From: Ornithinibacillus contaminans
Lineage (GTDB): Bacteria; Bacillota; Bacilli; Bacillales; Amphibacillaceae
Assembly: GCF_001038425.2 (NCBI RefSeq)
Contig: NZ_LDPV02000023.1
Span: 1 to 43,803, forward strand
Direction of reading: 5' to 3'
Length of the DNA: 43,803 nt
Part shown: one piece after another, positions 24,598-33,687 of the stretch
Layout of the letters: the number at the start of each line of letters is the position of its first letter
How positions within the stretch are numbered: position 1 is the first letter of the stretch
Position numbers and translations under genes: made by a program
Notes under the pieces: generated by a model
Databases searched by the model: none
What the model was told of the DNA's origin: nothing
What the model saw: only the letters and a program-made list of their open reading frames with translations

Positions 24598-25530
24598 TTA
24601 GAATGATGGTGGAAATTCTATCTCATCATAAATCTCTTCAGCATCAATTCCAATCCATTCAGCAGGAGTTAAATCAGGATGTAAATCAAGATAGGATTTT
24701 ACCATTTTGTAACCAACCTGGTAACCGTAATTCAGTGGCAATTCTCCACCACCATTTAATATTTCCACGGATAGTTCCAGGTCCTGTTTATGTAATAACG
24801 GTTTAAATTTTTCCCATTGGCTAGAACTATAATATGGAAGGATAGAAATAATCGATTTTCCAGGATAAACTAGATTTTCAAACATCACAGCTTTTCCTTC
24901 AAAAATCAAATTATCTAGCAACGTAACTCCATTTTGTCTTTGCAAAAACTTCTCGGTCCAAACACTATGATGGTACTCATGAGCAATAGTTGTTTTAATA
25001 ATATCCTCTGTATATCCTTCTTGATAAAGTGCAATAATTTTGCCCGCCCCAACAGTGACCATGCTGTTTCCTTCTTCTAATGTCGGGAATACACATACTG
25101 TCGTCTCGCCCTTACTAGGTAACAGATTAGAAGATTTTATTAATGAATCTTTAATAAATTTATTTACACTGTCTATATCTATATTCTCGATTAATTTGCT
25201 TAGTTCCGATTCATTAGTAGGTGCATGATTTAATAAATCATTTACCATGTATAAATATTTGCCTTCCGCAAAACATTGATCATATACACGATCAATAATT
25301 TTAGTTTTATATAACTCATTTATGTCTTTTGGCTGATTTTCTTTTGAAGATTCATCAAAGAAGTCCTTATAAAGTTTATATACATTAACGATTTCGAAGA
25401 GTTGTCCAGTTTCAGGGTTTTCAAAAGAAACAACTATACTGTCTTCCTTTTGGCTTTCACACCCACTCATAATTAAAATTGTAATAAGGAGTATTAGTAA
25501 AAGTTTTATCGGTTTTTTTAAAAGGATCAC
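24598..25530 (-). CDS. lipoprotein with DUF2268-type HExxH metalloprotease domain
   Basis: A 310-residue predicted lipoprotein: the signal peptide ends in the lipobox IMSGC (Cys near residue 24). The domain has TIAHEYHHSVW, an HExxH zinc motif, followed by LLDNLIFEGKAVMFE, where the glutamate is the likely third ligand; this is the layout of DUF2268, a predicted Zn-dependent protease group. The start is GTG with GGGGGAAAG just before it. It would act on the outer face of the membrane. The neighbours (GH3 enzyme, membrane protein, small secreted peptide) run the same way with gaps of 87-155 bp. Confidence 0.8.
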   Translation of the reverse strand: MILLKKPIKLLLILLITILIMSGCESQKEDSIVVSFENPETGQLFEIVNVYKLYKDFFDESSKENQPKDINELYKTKIIDRVYDQCFAEGKYLYMVNDLLNHAPTNESELSKLIENIDIDSVNKFIKDSLIKSSNLLPSKGETTVCVFPTLEEGNSMVTVGAGKIIALYQEGYTEDIIKTTIAHEYHHSVWTEKFLQRQNGVTLLDNLIFEGKAVMFENLVYPGKSIISILPYYSSSQWEKFKPLLHKQDLELSVEILNGGGELPLNYGYQVGYKMVKSYLDLHPDLTPAEWIGIDAEEIYDEIEFPPSF

Positions 25531-25617
25531 AACTTTCCCCCTTTTTGTTACGAATCCATTATTGCTCTCTTTTCTAGCTTCGGAATACTACACTTATATT
25601 CAAGAAATATATCCATA

Positions 25618-26790
25618 CTAAAGTCTATAAGATCTCAGTATCAGATTTAATTCTTTTCTAAGGTCTTCTACTTCTTCAGCACTTACATCGATGTTGCCAT
25701 ACCTAATTTTTTGATATGCCTCAAAACTTTTATGTATTCCAATTCTCGGCAACCATTCCTCTAGCGTTTCAAATTGCTTTCTACCATAATTATTCTTTTT
25801 GGCAGCTTTTTCAAAATCGTAAACTATCTTCCTTACTGGATGCCTTTTTAATTTCAAAAATCGTTTTAATCTATTTTTTACCGAGTTATTACTATTCAGT
25901 CCATTAATCACAAGATTAGATTCATTTTTCAACTGGGCATTAAATTCATCTGGTGGACTGTCGTCTTTTTTGAGCACGAAATACACCGTTACTATTCCCA
26001 ACATAATAAGGACAACACTTATGAAAAGATAAATCCCAGCGAACATTGCAATCGTATCAAAAACAACGTTTGATTTTTCCATATCTTCTGCTCTATTACT
26101 TAATGATAGATTTTGTTGCCCTCTTTGAAATTCAAATTCATCAATAGATTGGAAAACATTCAGTACTCTTCCAACAATTGAGAAGGTTGTATAGATAATC
26201 TTGTCCCATAGATTAAACAGGAATGGGTGTGTAACAATCCCATAACTTACGAAACCTCCTAATGATACTAACATTATAAAATAGACAACTAGCTTATAAT
26301 TTAATAGTGATTTACTACCTTTCTCTATTACAGCAATATGACTAAGGATAGATCCAAAATCAAGTACAATCAATTGAAATAATAGATAAAGTAATGTTAC
26401 AGGCTCTCTTGTAATTAAATACATAATAAATGAGACAAGGACTGTTGCTAATAGGTATTTTATTTCCTTATTTGTAACTAATTCATTTCTAATGTGCAGA
26501 TATCTCCGTATGAATAATACAGAAAAAAGCGCTCCTAGAAATAACGGGTAATCAAAAATAAAAAATAATAAAAGAAGAATAGGAAACAAACAATAAAAAT
26601 GTATATTCTTCACGGTTCTCTTGACTAATAGAGAAAACAAAACGCAAGAAAATCCTACTAGGAATAAATAACTGTAAAACGGAATCCAGTCATAATAAAA
26701 ATGCATGATTGGAAGCAGTAAGATAAAAGCTAAAATCATTTCGCTAATAAAGTGATAAGAGTAAGAAATTTCCCGGTGTTTTTCCTTCAT
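25618..26790 (-). CDS. membrane protein with DUF4129-like C-terminal domain
   Basis: A 390-residue protein with seven or eight membrane helices in the first 270 residues and a cytosolic basic tail. The last 90 residues (YDFEKAAKKNNY, ETLEEWLPRIGI, YQKIRYG) look like the short DUF4129 domain often found at the end of transglutaminase-like membrane proteins, but the transglutaminase part is absent. The function is unknown. The codon use is more AT-rich than in neighbouring housekeeping genes, as for the next two genes. TGGAGATTGAGAAGAG precedes the ATG. Confidence 0.65.
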   Translation of the reverse strand: MKEKHREISYSYHFISEMILAFILLLPIMHFYYDWIPFYSYLFLVGFSCVLFSLLVKRTVKNIHFYCLFPILLLLFFIFDYPLFLGALFSVLFIRRYLHIRNELVTNKEIKYLLATVLVSFIMYLITREPVTLLYLLFQLIVLDFGSILSHIAVIEKGSKSLLNYKLVVYFIMLVSLGGFVSYGIVTHPFLFNLWDKIIYTTFSIVGRVLNVFQSIDEFEFQRGQQNLSLSNRAEDMEKSNVVFDTIAMFAGIYLFISVVLIMLGIVTVYFVLKKDDSPPDEFNAQLKNESNLVINGLNSNNSVKNRLKRFLKLKRHPVRKIVYDFEKAAKKNNYGRKQFETLEEWLPRIGIHKSFEAYQKIRYGNIDVSAEEVEDLRKELNLILRSYRL

Positions 26791-26856
26791 CTCTTCTCAA
26801 TCTCCATTCGTATGAATCATTTTAACCTAATATATTTTATGATCTAATAATTGCAA

Positions 26857-26892
26857 ATAATCCCTTTACTATTATCATAAAGGGATTATTTA
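26857..26892 (-). terminator. terminator of the small secreted peptide gene
   Basis: AATAATCCCTTTA and its inverted partner TAAAGGGATTATTT flank an 8-nt loop; on the minus strand the stem ends in a T-rich tail. Confidence 0.75.
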
Positions 26893-26908
26893 CGTACCGT
26901 GTGCAATT

Positions 26909-27064
26909 TTACATATTAGGGTCGATTATTACTGGAATACAGGGTCCATAAGGAATTGTAGGACAAACATTGATAGTTACGTCTGAAGATGCCGAAGCGG
27001 GTGTGCCCGAAAAAGAAATTAGTAATCCCAATGCTAGTATGGTAGAAACAACCTTTTTCTTCAT
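26909..27064 (-). CDS. 51-residue secreted peptide precursor with CX7C core
   Basis: A signal peptide (MKKKVVSTILALGLLISFSG, then ending near ASA) is followed by a mature part of about 26 residues: SSDVTINV, the core CPTIPYGPC, and a hydrophobic tail IPVIIDPNM. Two cysteines seven residues apart could form one disulfide loop. The start at 27064 follows AGAAAGGAGAGTGG; an upstream ATG at 27094 is weaker. The gene has its own strong terminator and a 285-bp AT-rich upstream gap without other genes. No modification, immunity or Rap-type partner lies beside it, so it may be a signalling or antimicrobial peptide, or a structural one; none can be shown. Confidence 0.7.
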   Translation of the reverse strand: MKKKVVSTILALGLLISFSGTPASASSDVTINVCPTIPYGPCIPVIIDPNM

Positions 27065-27350
27065 ATTCACTCCACTCTCCTTTCTAAATATCAATGATTT
27101 TTAGTCTATATAAATCATATCACGGAGATGGGTTTTTTTGTATTGGGAAAATTCACATAATAAAGTAATGTTTATAATCGATTTTTTACAAATTTGAGGA
27201 AAGTTTTCCTATTTTAAGCAATAAAACTCAATTTTTTTGAAAAACGTAAATAAAATTATAGCCTAAAGCATCCTTACAAATGGTTTGTACACTTAATATT
27301 TCGATAACCTATAACCAACTTAATTAAAAGAAAATATATCGCAAATCATC

Positions 27351-27743
27351 TTACCTCTTACCTTTCACCAAATACCCTAACAACAAATACAACAACCCAA
27401 CCACCAAAAGGAAAAGCTCATTCTTCCAACCCAACGCACCAAACGCAATAAAAGCGTAGATAACCGTACCGATCCCAATTATTAAACAACAGCTAAAATA
27501 AACACTTCGCCACACCCGATTCTCTAATTTCATTGCCCCGATTGCCGTAACTAAACCAATAACAAGGAGAGTAATTATCACAAACATAACAAAATTTTCA
27601 TCCGATGAATTGGATTGCCCGTCATCCCACGCATTCGATAATCCTAGCGCAATGAAAGCAAGGAACCCATATCCAATTGCAATCACAACGGTTAATACCC
27701 CTACAGTAATACCCAATAACTTTGTTAGTTTAAATTCTTTCAT
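27351..27743 (-). CDS. four-helix membrane protein, unknown
   Basis: A 130-residue protein with four predicted membrane helices (about 10-32, 50-68, 78-95, 105-125), a hydrophilic loop with Asp/Ser after the first helix and a KGKR tail. No family is recognised. AGAGGTGG lies 4 bases before the ATG. It is the last of three small membrane protein genes on this strand; a terminator separates it from the DUF4870 gene. Confidence 0.7.
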   Translation of the reverse strand: MKEFKLTKLLGITVGVLTVVIAIGYGFLAFIALGLSNAWDDGQSNSSDENFVMFVIITLLVIGLVTAIGAMKLENRVWRSVYFSCCLIIGIGTVIYAFIAFGALGWKNELFLLVVGLLYLLLGYLVKGKR

Positions 27744-27784
27744 CGTTCCACCTCTATAGTAATAATTTCTAAAAAAACATAAAA

Positions 27785-27818
27785 AATGCCCAAGCTATCT
27801 TGCTGCTTGAACATTCTT
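27785..27818 (-). terminator. terminator after the DUF4870 gene
   Basis: On the minus strand TGTTCAAGC pairs with GCTTGGGCA (two G-T pairs) round a 9-nt loop, then TTTTTT. Confidence 0.7.
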
Positions 27819-27824
27819 GTCTGC

Positions 27825-28154
27825 TTAGTTCTTTATAAATTGGATAACAAGAGGAAATTTAAAAGGTACGCCTTGGTACGCTTTTACTGCTGCAATAATC
27901 GTCAGCACAAATGCAGCAATTCCCACAATAGCAATTAAGACAAATCCAATTAGTAGAATCATTAATATATAGCTCGCAATCGTGTAGATTGTAAATGAAA
28001 TAAAGAAATTAAAGTATTCTTTTCCATGATAATCAACAAAGTCCGAACCTTCCCGCTTCAATAGCCAAATTACTAATGGTCCTAATATCGGAAACGGAAA
28101 GCTAAGTAAATACAAAAGCATCGAAAACAAACGATCATCTTCTGTCGTTGCCAT
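27825..28154 (-). CDS. DUF4870-family membrane protein
   Basis: A 109-residue protein with three membrane helices. It shows the family layout: an N-terminal helix with LLSFPFPILGPLVIWLLKR, the loop FVDYHGKEYFNFFIS, and a last helix before YQGVPFKFPL. The role is unknown; the family often sits beside other small membrane proteins. AAGGGGG precedes the ATG by 8 bases. Confidence 0.85.
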   Translation of the reverse strand: MATTEDDRLFSMLLYLLSFPFPILGPLVIWLLKREGSDFVDYHGKEYFNFFISFTIYTIASYILMILLIGFVLIAIVGIAAFVLTIIAAVKAYQGVPFKFPLVIQFIKN

Positions 28155-28211
28155 TCGTAATCCCCCTTACAATATATCTAGTTTCATTGTACCGTTATTC
28201 TCCTACAACGT

Positions 28212-28655
28212 CTACACCACATCTGTATTGCTATAAGGATTTTTCTTCGAAGAATTTTTGTACAAGCACATAATACCTGCGATGACATAAAACAAACCCG
28301 CTATTGCGAAAACACCAAAGCTTACTGCCGTACTCAAAAAAGCAGTAACAAGAAACAATACCCCAGCAATCGAGCCTCCTTTGTTACCTTTTATCAAAAA
28401 CAGACAAACAATTCCTAGCACGATTGAAATGACAGACACACCAATTAATACCCAGCCCCCACCACTTAAAACACCTACTAATTCGTTTATCGGAATCGTA
28501 TCCTCTTGCCAAGCTGTTTGAAACACTTCATCAAAAATACCTTCCAGTACATCATAATGATTCAAAACCCATACCCAAAACACGCTAGCGGCCATAAAAA
28601 AAACATATAATAAAATACCGATAACCCCAAGAATAATCTCACTCATACGATTCAT
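28212..28655 (-). CDS. DUF4064-like membrane protein
   Basis: A 147-residue protein with four membrane helices. It starts MNRMSEIILGVIGILLYV, like the RxxE-led DUF4064 family, and has a GGGWVLIGVSVISIVLG helix and a short polar tail. AGGAGG lies 6 bases before the ATG at 28655. It is 57 bp upstream of the DUF4870 gene and probably co-transcribed. Function not known. Confidence 0.72.
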   Translation of the reverse strand: MNRMSEIILGVIGILLYVFFMAASVFWVWVLNHYDVLEGIFDEVFQTAWQEDTIPINELVGVLSGGGWVLIGVSVISIVLGIVCLFLIKGNKGGSIAGVLFLVTAFLSTAVSFGVFAIAGLFYVIAGIMCLYKNSSKKNPYSNTDVV

Positions 28656-28858
28656 GTCCTACCTCCTCATGAATTATGATGCTTCTTACCAGGATACGCC
28701 TTGCGATTTTTCATCATATGTCGTGAACTAGCAAAATATTAACCTACCTGAATATCGTTAGCAATTTGTAATTTGAGAACATTTTTTCCGACAGAGAAAG
28801 GATTTGGCTACCTTATTCACGAATAGTATAAGGTAATACGTAAAAAGGGGATGGCATA

Positions 28859-30880
28859 ATGACTACGATAAAAAAAGACACAATTGTAGAGGACTACCAC
28901 GGCACAAAAGTGCGTGACCCCTATCGCTGGTTAGAGGATCCAGATTCAGACCAATCCATCGAGTGGGGTAACTGGATGAAGCAGCGTAGTGATACATACT
29001 TTTCGGAAACAACGACGCGTGATACCGATCGGAAGCGATTAGAGGAGCTTTGGAACTTCCCGAAATACTTTGTCCTAAAGCAGATTAATGATCTACTTTA
29101 CTATCAAAAAAATGATGGATTACAAAACCAAGCCATTCTATTCCAGAAAGATGGCGATACCGAAACCGTTGTCCTTGACCCAAATACGTTAAGTGAAGAC
29201 GGCACTGTTGCCATGACGAACTTTTCCTTTAGTAAGGACGGAAAATATCTAGCCTACGCCACTTCTACGCATGGAAGTGATTGGCAAGAAATTCGTGTGC
29301 GAGACTTAGAAACTAGTCAGGATTTAGAAGATCATATTCAATACGTGAAATTCACCAGTATCACATGGGCCCCTGATAGCTCTGGATTTTTCTATAGCCG
29401 CTTTCCCGAGCCAGGAACGGTGCTGCCAGAAGATGAGAGCAACTTTAACAAAGTATTTTTCCATCAACTTGGTGCTATACAAGATGCGGATCAATTGATT
29501 CATGAACAGCCAGAAGACAAGGAATTGATGTTTTCAACGTTTTTGAGTGATGACGATAAGTATCTATGTCTCTACGTGTTTTTAGGTACGGCGACGGAAA
29601 ATCGCTTTTATATAAGACCGATTAATTCTAATGCGCCATTTACACGCCTGCTTAATCAGGCAGATGCTGAATACCTATATGTCACCAATAAAGATGACGT
29701 CTTTTATTTCAAGACAGACCTTAACACACCGAACGGAAAAATTATTGCAATTGATTTAGCTAATCCTGATTCATCTAATTGGAAAGAAGTAATCCCTGAG
29801 CAAGCTGATGTTATTGACTTTGTGCTTTTTTTACAGGATAAATTGGTAATCGCATTACTTCATGATGCCCATCACCAATTACATGTCTATGATATAGATG
29901 GTGCTTATTCCCATCCAATCAAGTTACCAATCCTTGGCTCCATAACCGATATGACGCGTTCAAAAGAAACGAATGAGATTTATTTTGGTGTCACATCTTT
30001 CCTAAGTCCAACCATTGTCTTCAACTATAAGATGGAATCAAAGGAATTACAGGTGTTTGCAGAATCGGAAATACCATTTGATACATCGTTATACGTAACC
30101 GAGCAAGTCTTCTATACTTCCAAAGATGGTACCAGAGTTCCAATGTTCGTGACGCATCGCAAAGGACTTACATTACATGGTGAAAATCCCGTTATTTTGT
30201 ATGGTTATGGCGGGTTCAATGTGAACATGACACCTTCCTTCAACCCCGCAGTGCTTCGTTGGATTGAAAAAGGTGGCATTTACGCCGTTGCTGTCCTGCG
30301 TGGTGGAACAGAATACGGGGAAGAATGGCATCGTGCAGGCATGCTAGAAAACAAACAAAATGTTTTTGACGATTTTATCGCTGCAGGTGAGTGGTTAATA
30401 TCCAATAACTACACGAAAAAAGAAAAACTATCCATCATGGGTGGTTCAAACGGAGGGTTATTAGTTGCAGCTTGTATGGTCCAACGCCCTGATTTATATG
30501 GTGCTGTAATATGCCGTGTACCTGTAATCGATATGCTGCGCTATCATAAATTTACGATAGGACGGTACTGGATTCCAGAATACGGAAGTGCTGATAATCC
30601 AGCACAGTTTCCGTTTCTATATGCGTACTCACCACTCCACAATATTCAAGAAGGTGTAAAATATCCACCTGTCCTAATCGCAACAGCTGAAAGTGATGAT
30701 CGTGTTGTCCCCGCCCACGCGAAGAAATTCGCAGCTACCTTAATGGAAAAAGCGGATAAAGCGTCAACTATTGTCCTAAGACTTGAAGCAAAAGCCGGAC
30801 ACGGTCTTGGCAAACCGACCGCAAAGGTAATTGAAGAATGGGTTGATTTCTACGCGTTTTTGGAGAAGGAATTGGATTAA
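28859..30880 (+). CDS. prolyl oligopeptidase family serine peptidase (S9A)
   Basis: A 673-residue cytosolic peptidase that cuts short peptides after proline. The N-terminus carries the family marker DYHGTKVRDPYRWLED; the middle (about 75-400) is the seven-bladed propeller; the C-terminal alpha/beta hydrolase has the nucleophile Ser530 in MGGSNGGLL, Asp613 in SDDRVV and His648 in AGHG. All three catalytic residues are present and the length is near the usual 690-710. AAAGGGGATGG precedes the ATG. Single gene, divergent from the small membrane protein group and convergent with the ABC operon. Confidence 0.9.
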   Translation: MTTIKKDTIVEDYHGTKVRDPYRWLEDPDSDQSIEWGNWMKQRSDTYFSETTTRDTDRKRLEELWNFPKYFVLKQINDLLYYQKNDGLQNQAILFQKDGDTETVVLDPNTLSEDGTVAMTNFSFSKDGKYLAYATSTHGSDWQEIRVRDLETSQDLEDHIQYVKFTSITWAPDSSGFFYSRFPEPGTVLPEDESNFNKVFFHQLGAIQDADQLIHEQPEDKELMFSTFLSDDDKYLCLYVFLGTATENRFYIRPINSNAPFTRLLNQADAEYLYVTNKDDVFYFKTDLNTPNGKIIAIDLANPDSSNWKEVIPEQADVIDFVLFLQDKLVIALLHDAHHQLHVYDIDGAYSHPIKLPILGSITDMTRSKETNEIYFGVTSFLSPTIVFNYKMESKELQVFAESEIPFDTSLYVTEQVFYTSKDGTRVPMFVTHRKGLTLHGENPVILYGYGGFNVNMTPSFNPAVLRWIEKGGIYAVAVLRGGTEYGEEWHRAGMLENKQNVFDDFIAAGEWLISNNYTKKEKLSIMGGSNGGLLVAACMVQRPDLYGAVICRVPVIDMLRYHKFTIGRYWIPEYGSADNPAQFPFLYAYSPLHNIQEGVKYPPVLIATAESDDRVVPAHAKKFAATLMEKADKASTIVLRLEAKAGHGLGKPTAKVIEEWVDFYAFLEKELD

Positions 30881-30890
30881 AAACACAGAA

Positions 30891-30926
30891 AAAGGAGTGT
30901 CCAATTTATCCTGGACACTCCTTTCC
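30891..30926. terminator. bidirectional terminator
   Basis: A perfect 13-bp stem (30891-30903 with 30912-30924) between the convergent peptidase gene and ABC operon. Confidence 0.85.
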
Positions 30927-30932
30927 AATTTC

Positions 30933-31643
30933 CTATTCATCCATTTCGCGTTTTTTATAAACAACGGCTGTTAAAATTCCCATTACGACTGTCCAAGCCA
31001 CTATAATGGCAATGTGACTCCACCAATCTCCAAATCCCGCCCCCGCTTCAACCTTGTAAGCAATCTCTACTAATTGAATATTGGGTAGGTATTCGATAAA
31101 CGATAGAGCAGGATATTTTTCTGCTAACATCATTAGCATCGAACCAAAACCAAACAAGAAAATTACGGGTAGAATAATAACAGATGCTTCTAATACAGTA
31201 CGAGATAATAATCCAAGAATCGTACCGATTGCAAGATAAAACAATACCGAAACCAGAATCGCGATACCTATTACTGCTGTATTAGCTGGTTCGTATCCTG
31301 TAATCATCATACAAACGATAAGCGTTATAATTGTAAAGACAAAACTTACGAGGCTCTTACCTGTTAATATTTCGGTTAAAGAAGCCGGAGAAAGCATCAG
31401 TCCCCTCAACGTATGCTTTTCTTTCTCTTCTGCAATTACAGCACATTGGATAAATGCAGTAACCGTAGCCATTGTTAAATTAATAATCATGTAATGAATA
31501 TCTAGCGTTATGCCATCAAATCTTGAATAGAGAAACGCCATAACAATTGGAAGAATTAGCATCGACGTTACGTATAAGTTCTTTGATAAGTCCTTCAAAT
31601 CCTTTTGAAATATCGCATTTATTCGTTTAAATGATGATGTCAT
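30933..31643 (-). CDS. ABC-2 type transporter permease
   Basis: A 236-residue permease with six membrane helices. The N-terminal cytosolic segment INAIFQKDLKDLSKNLYV and the loop AVIAEEKEKHTLRGLMLSPAS are typical of ABC-2 export permeases (the EKEKHTLRGLLLSP region contacts the ATPase). It overlaps the ATPase gene by 4 bp (ATGA) and has GGGAGGG upstream. It would form a dimer with the ATPase below; the exported substrate (a peptide, lipid or drug) is not evident. Confidence 0.87.
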   Translation of the reverse strand: MTSSFKRINAIFQKDLKDLSKNLYVTSMLILPIVMAFLYSRFDGITLDIHYMIINLTMATVTAFIQCAVIAEEKEKHTLRGLMLSPASLTEILTGKSLVSFVFTIITLIVCMMITGYEPANTAVIGIAILVSVLFYLAIGTILGLLSRTVLEASVIILPVIFLFGFGSMLMMLAEKYPALSFIEYLPNIQLVEIAYKVEAGAGFGDWWSHIAIIVAWTVVMGILTAVVYKKREMDE

Positions 31644-32488
31644 ATTAATTCCCTCCCAGTAATCTCTACAAAAATATCCCCTAAGGTCGGCTCATTCGAA
31701 TGGATGGATACCACTTGATCTGTGGACATGTAGCTGTACACCGTATCGGCACCTTCTGATCCACCAGGCACTTTAATCGTGCGGCCATCCTTTAACTCAA
31801 TCGTTACACTACCATCTGCAAACTGTCTACGAAGCGCTTGTGGTTCATCAAGCAATTGAATTTTACCTTTATGCAGGAATGCCACACGGTCACAAAGCGT
31901 TTCTGCCTCGCTCATATCATGCGTTGTTAGAAAGATCGTTGTACCTTTTTCATTTAATCTTCGCAATCCCTCATGTATTTGCTTCGAATTAACAGGATCA
32001 AGTGCAGAAGTTGGTTCATCTAAAAATAATAGTTCTGGCTCATGGAGTAGGGTTCTCGCTAATAGCACTCGTTGTAACATCCCTTTTGATAACTTCGATA
32101 CAATCTTTTTCCCTTCATCAGAAAGATTTACTAATGCCAATACTTCATCGATCCGTTTCCTAGGCACATCATATAAATCACAATAAAGCTTTAAATTATC
32201 TTCAACGGAAAGTCTTTGGTATAACCCACTGTTATCGGTTAGTACTCCGATTTTTCTCCGGTACGTCCCGTTTGTTAAACCAGCACCTTTTAAACCAAAT
32301 ACAGCTGCCTCACCAGTAGTTTGCTGCAGTTGTCCAGTTAAGATTTTAATCGTTGTGGTTTTTCCAGAACCACTTGGACCTAAAAATCCAAAGGTCTCCC
32401 CTTTTTTCACATTAAAGTTTACATCTTCTAACGCGGTTTGATTACCAAATACTTTGGCTAAATTTTTCACATCGATAATGTTTTCCAT
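31640..32488 (-). CDS. ABC transporter ATP-binding protein
   Basis: A 282-residue ATPase with a complete active site: Walker A GPSGSGKTTT (near residue 37), signature LSKGMLQRV, Walker B LLFLDEPTSALDP and the switch histidine in TTHDMSEAE. About 60 residues after the core form the usual C-terminal extension of the export-type (CcmA-like) subfamily. AGGAG lies just before the ATG. It is translationally coupled to the permease and follows the LytTR regulator gene after 112 bp. Confidence 0.9.
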   Translation of the reverse strand: MENIIDVKNLAKVFGNQTALEDVNFNVKKGETFGFLGPSGSGKTTTIKILTGQLQQTTGEAAVFGLKGAGLTNGTYRRKIGVLTDNSGLYQRLSVEDNLKLYCDLYDVPRKRIDEVLALVNLSDEGKKIVSKLSKGMLQRVLLARTLLHEPELLFLDEPTSALDPVNSKQIHEGLRRLNEKGTTIFLTTHDMSEAETLCDRVAFLHKGKIQLLDEPQALRRQFADGSVTIELKDGRTIKVPGGSEGADTVYSYMSTDQVVSIHSNEPTLGDIFVEITGRELI

Positions 32489-32600
32489 TTTACTCCTCCG
32501 TGATGAACATTATTTTTCTTAACAACCTTAGAATAGGTTAAAATATAGGTTTCATCAGCATATTTTCCATCAAAAGAGTAAATTTAAGGTTGAATGGAGC

Positions 32601-33641
32601 TTATTTTAGTCCCAACATTTCCTTTAATTGACTCATTTTCGTCTTCGATAGGGGAATAGTTGACTTTGTTTTATCATCCAGCACCAAGCTATAGCTATTC
32701 CTTGTCCACGTAATTACTTCTCTTACTTTTTGAAGATTGACGATATAAGATCTGTGACATCGGAAAAATCCGAATGGAAGTAGTCGCTCCTCTAATTCAT
32801 TTAAAGTAAATACACTTGGAAAAGCTTCCCCTTTAATATAAACGTTTGATTGACCTTCATGGCTTTCAATGTAATCAATCTCTGGTGGGTCAAACAAAAT
32901 AATTTTCTCATTTACTTTTGTCGGTATCTTATTAAAGTTAAAAGTAGTCGGGATTACTTCCTCCGTCTCCACCGCTTCTGAATTCGTTCCCGGAAGCAAT
33001 TCCGCTTCCATTTCAATCTTATGTAGTCCATCTTCATTCAGGCGATACACATTATCCGACATGGTAATCGCATGTTCCATGTTGCCTGTTAGGATTAGTA
33101 CAGCCTTCTGTTCCTTCTTTAGCTGCTCGAGAATAGATAAGAAGACACGTTTTGTTTCCATATCGACGTTTAAATCTGGCTCCTCGAAAATATATAATGT
33201 CGGGTTCTGATAGAGAATTTGGGCAAAATGGAGTCTTCTTTTTTCAGAAAACGTTAAATCCCTAACCTTTCTATGTTTTAGGCTTGTTAATTGCGTACTT
33301 GTAAGTATGGAATCAAATGTTTGATCAGAGCCATATAATTTTTTATGCAATTTCAAATGATCTAGTACTGTCAACCGATCGTATAATCCTTGCTCAAAGA
33401 AGCATATTCCAATCTGCAAGTCATATAATTTCTTCTCCTTAGAAACCACTTGTCCAAGAACCTTAATGTCACCGTTTAAAATAGGTGCCTTCCCAAGCAA
33501 CATCTCAAGCAAGGAAACTCGAATATTCAAATTAGAATGTAGTGCTACAACTTCATTTTCTTCTACATCTAAATTAAAAGCCGGGAATAAAAGAACATGT
33601 TTATCTTGTTTTTCTAAATTATGTATCGATAACACACTCAT
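32601..33641 (-). CDS. LytTR transcription regulator fused to a degenerate ABC ATPase domain
   Basis: A 346-residue protein. Residues 1-210 follow the fold order of an ABC ATPase, but the active site is lost: the Walker A position reads HSNLNIRVSLLEML with no GKS/T, the signature reads TFSEKRR, Walker B reads YIFEEPD, and the switch histidine is replaced (LILTGN). A linker of about 40 residues leads to a C-terminal LytTR DNA-binding domain (about 245-346) with FFRCHRSYIVNL and SLVLDDKTKSTIPLSK, both typical. The ATG at 33641 follows AGGAG by 11 bases; the longer frame starts only at a TTG. Lying first in an ABC exporter operon, it probably controls that operon; nucleotide binding as a signal is unlikely given the lost Walker A. 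A known but little-studied arrangement in Bacillales. Confidence 0.85.
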   Translation of the reverse strand: MSVLSIHNLEKQDKHVLLFPAFNLDVEENEVVALHSNLNIRVSLLEMLLGKAPILNGDIKVLGQVVSKEKKLYDLQIGICFFEQGLYDRLTVLDHLKLHKKLYGSDQTFDSILTSTQLTSLKHRKVRDLTFSEKRRLHFAQILYQNPTLYIFEEPDLNVDMETKRVFLSILEQLKKEQKAVLILTGNMEHAITMSDNVYRLNEDGLHKIEMEAELLPGTNSEAVETEEVIPTTFNFNKIPTKVNEKIILFDPPEIDYIESHEGQSNVYIKGEAFPSVFTLNELEERLLPFGFFRCHRSYIVNLQKVREVITWTRNSYSLVLDDKTKSTIPLSKTKMSQLKEMLGLK

Positions 33642-33687
33642 GAAATCACTAACTCCTATGTACAATATTTATTATCGTTTTCTACTA

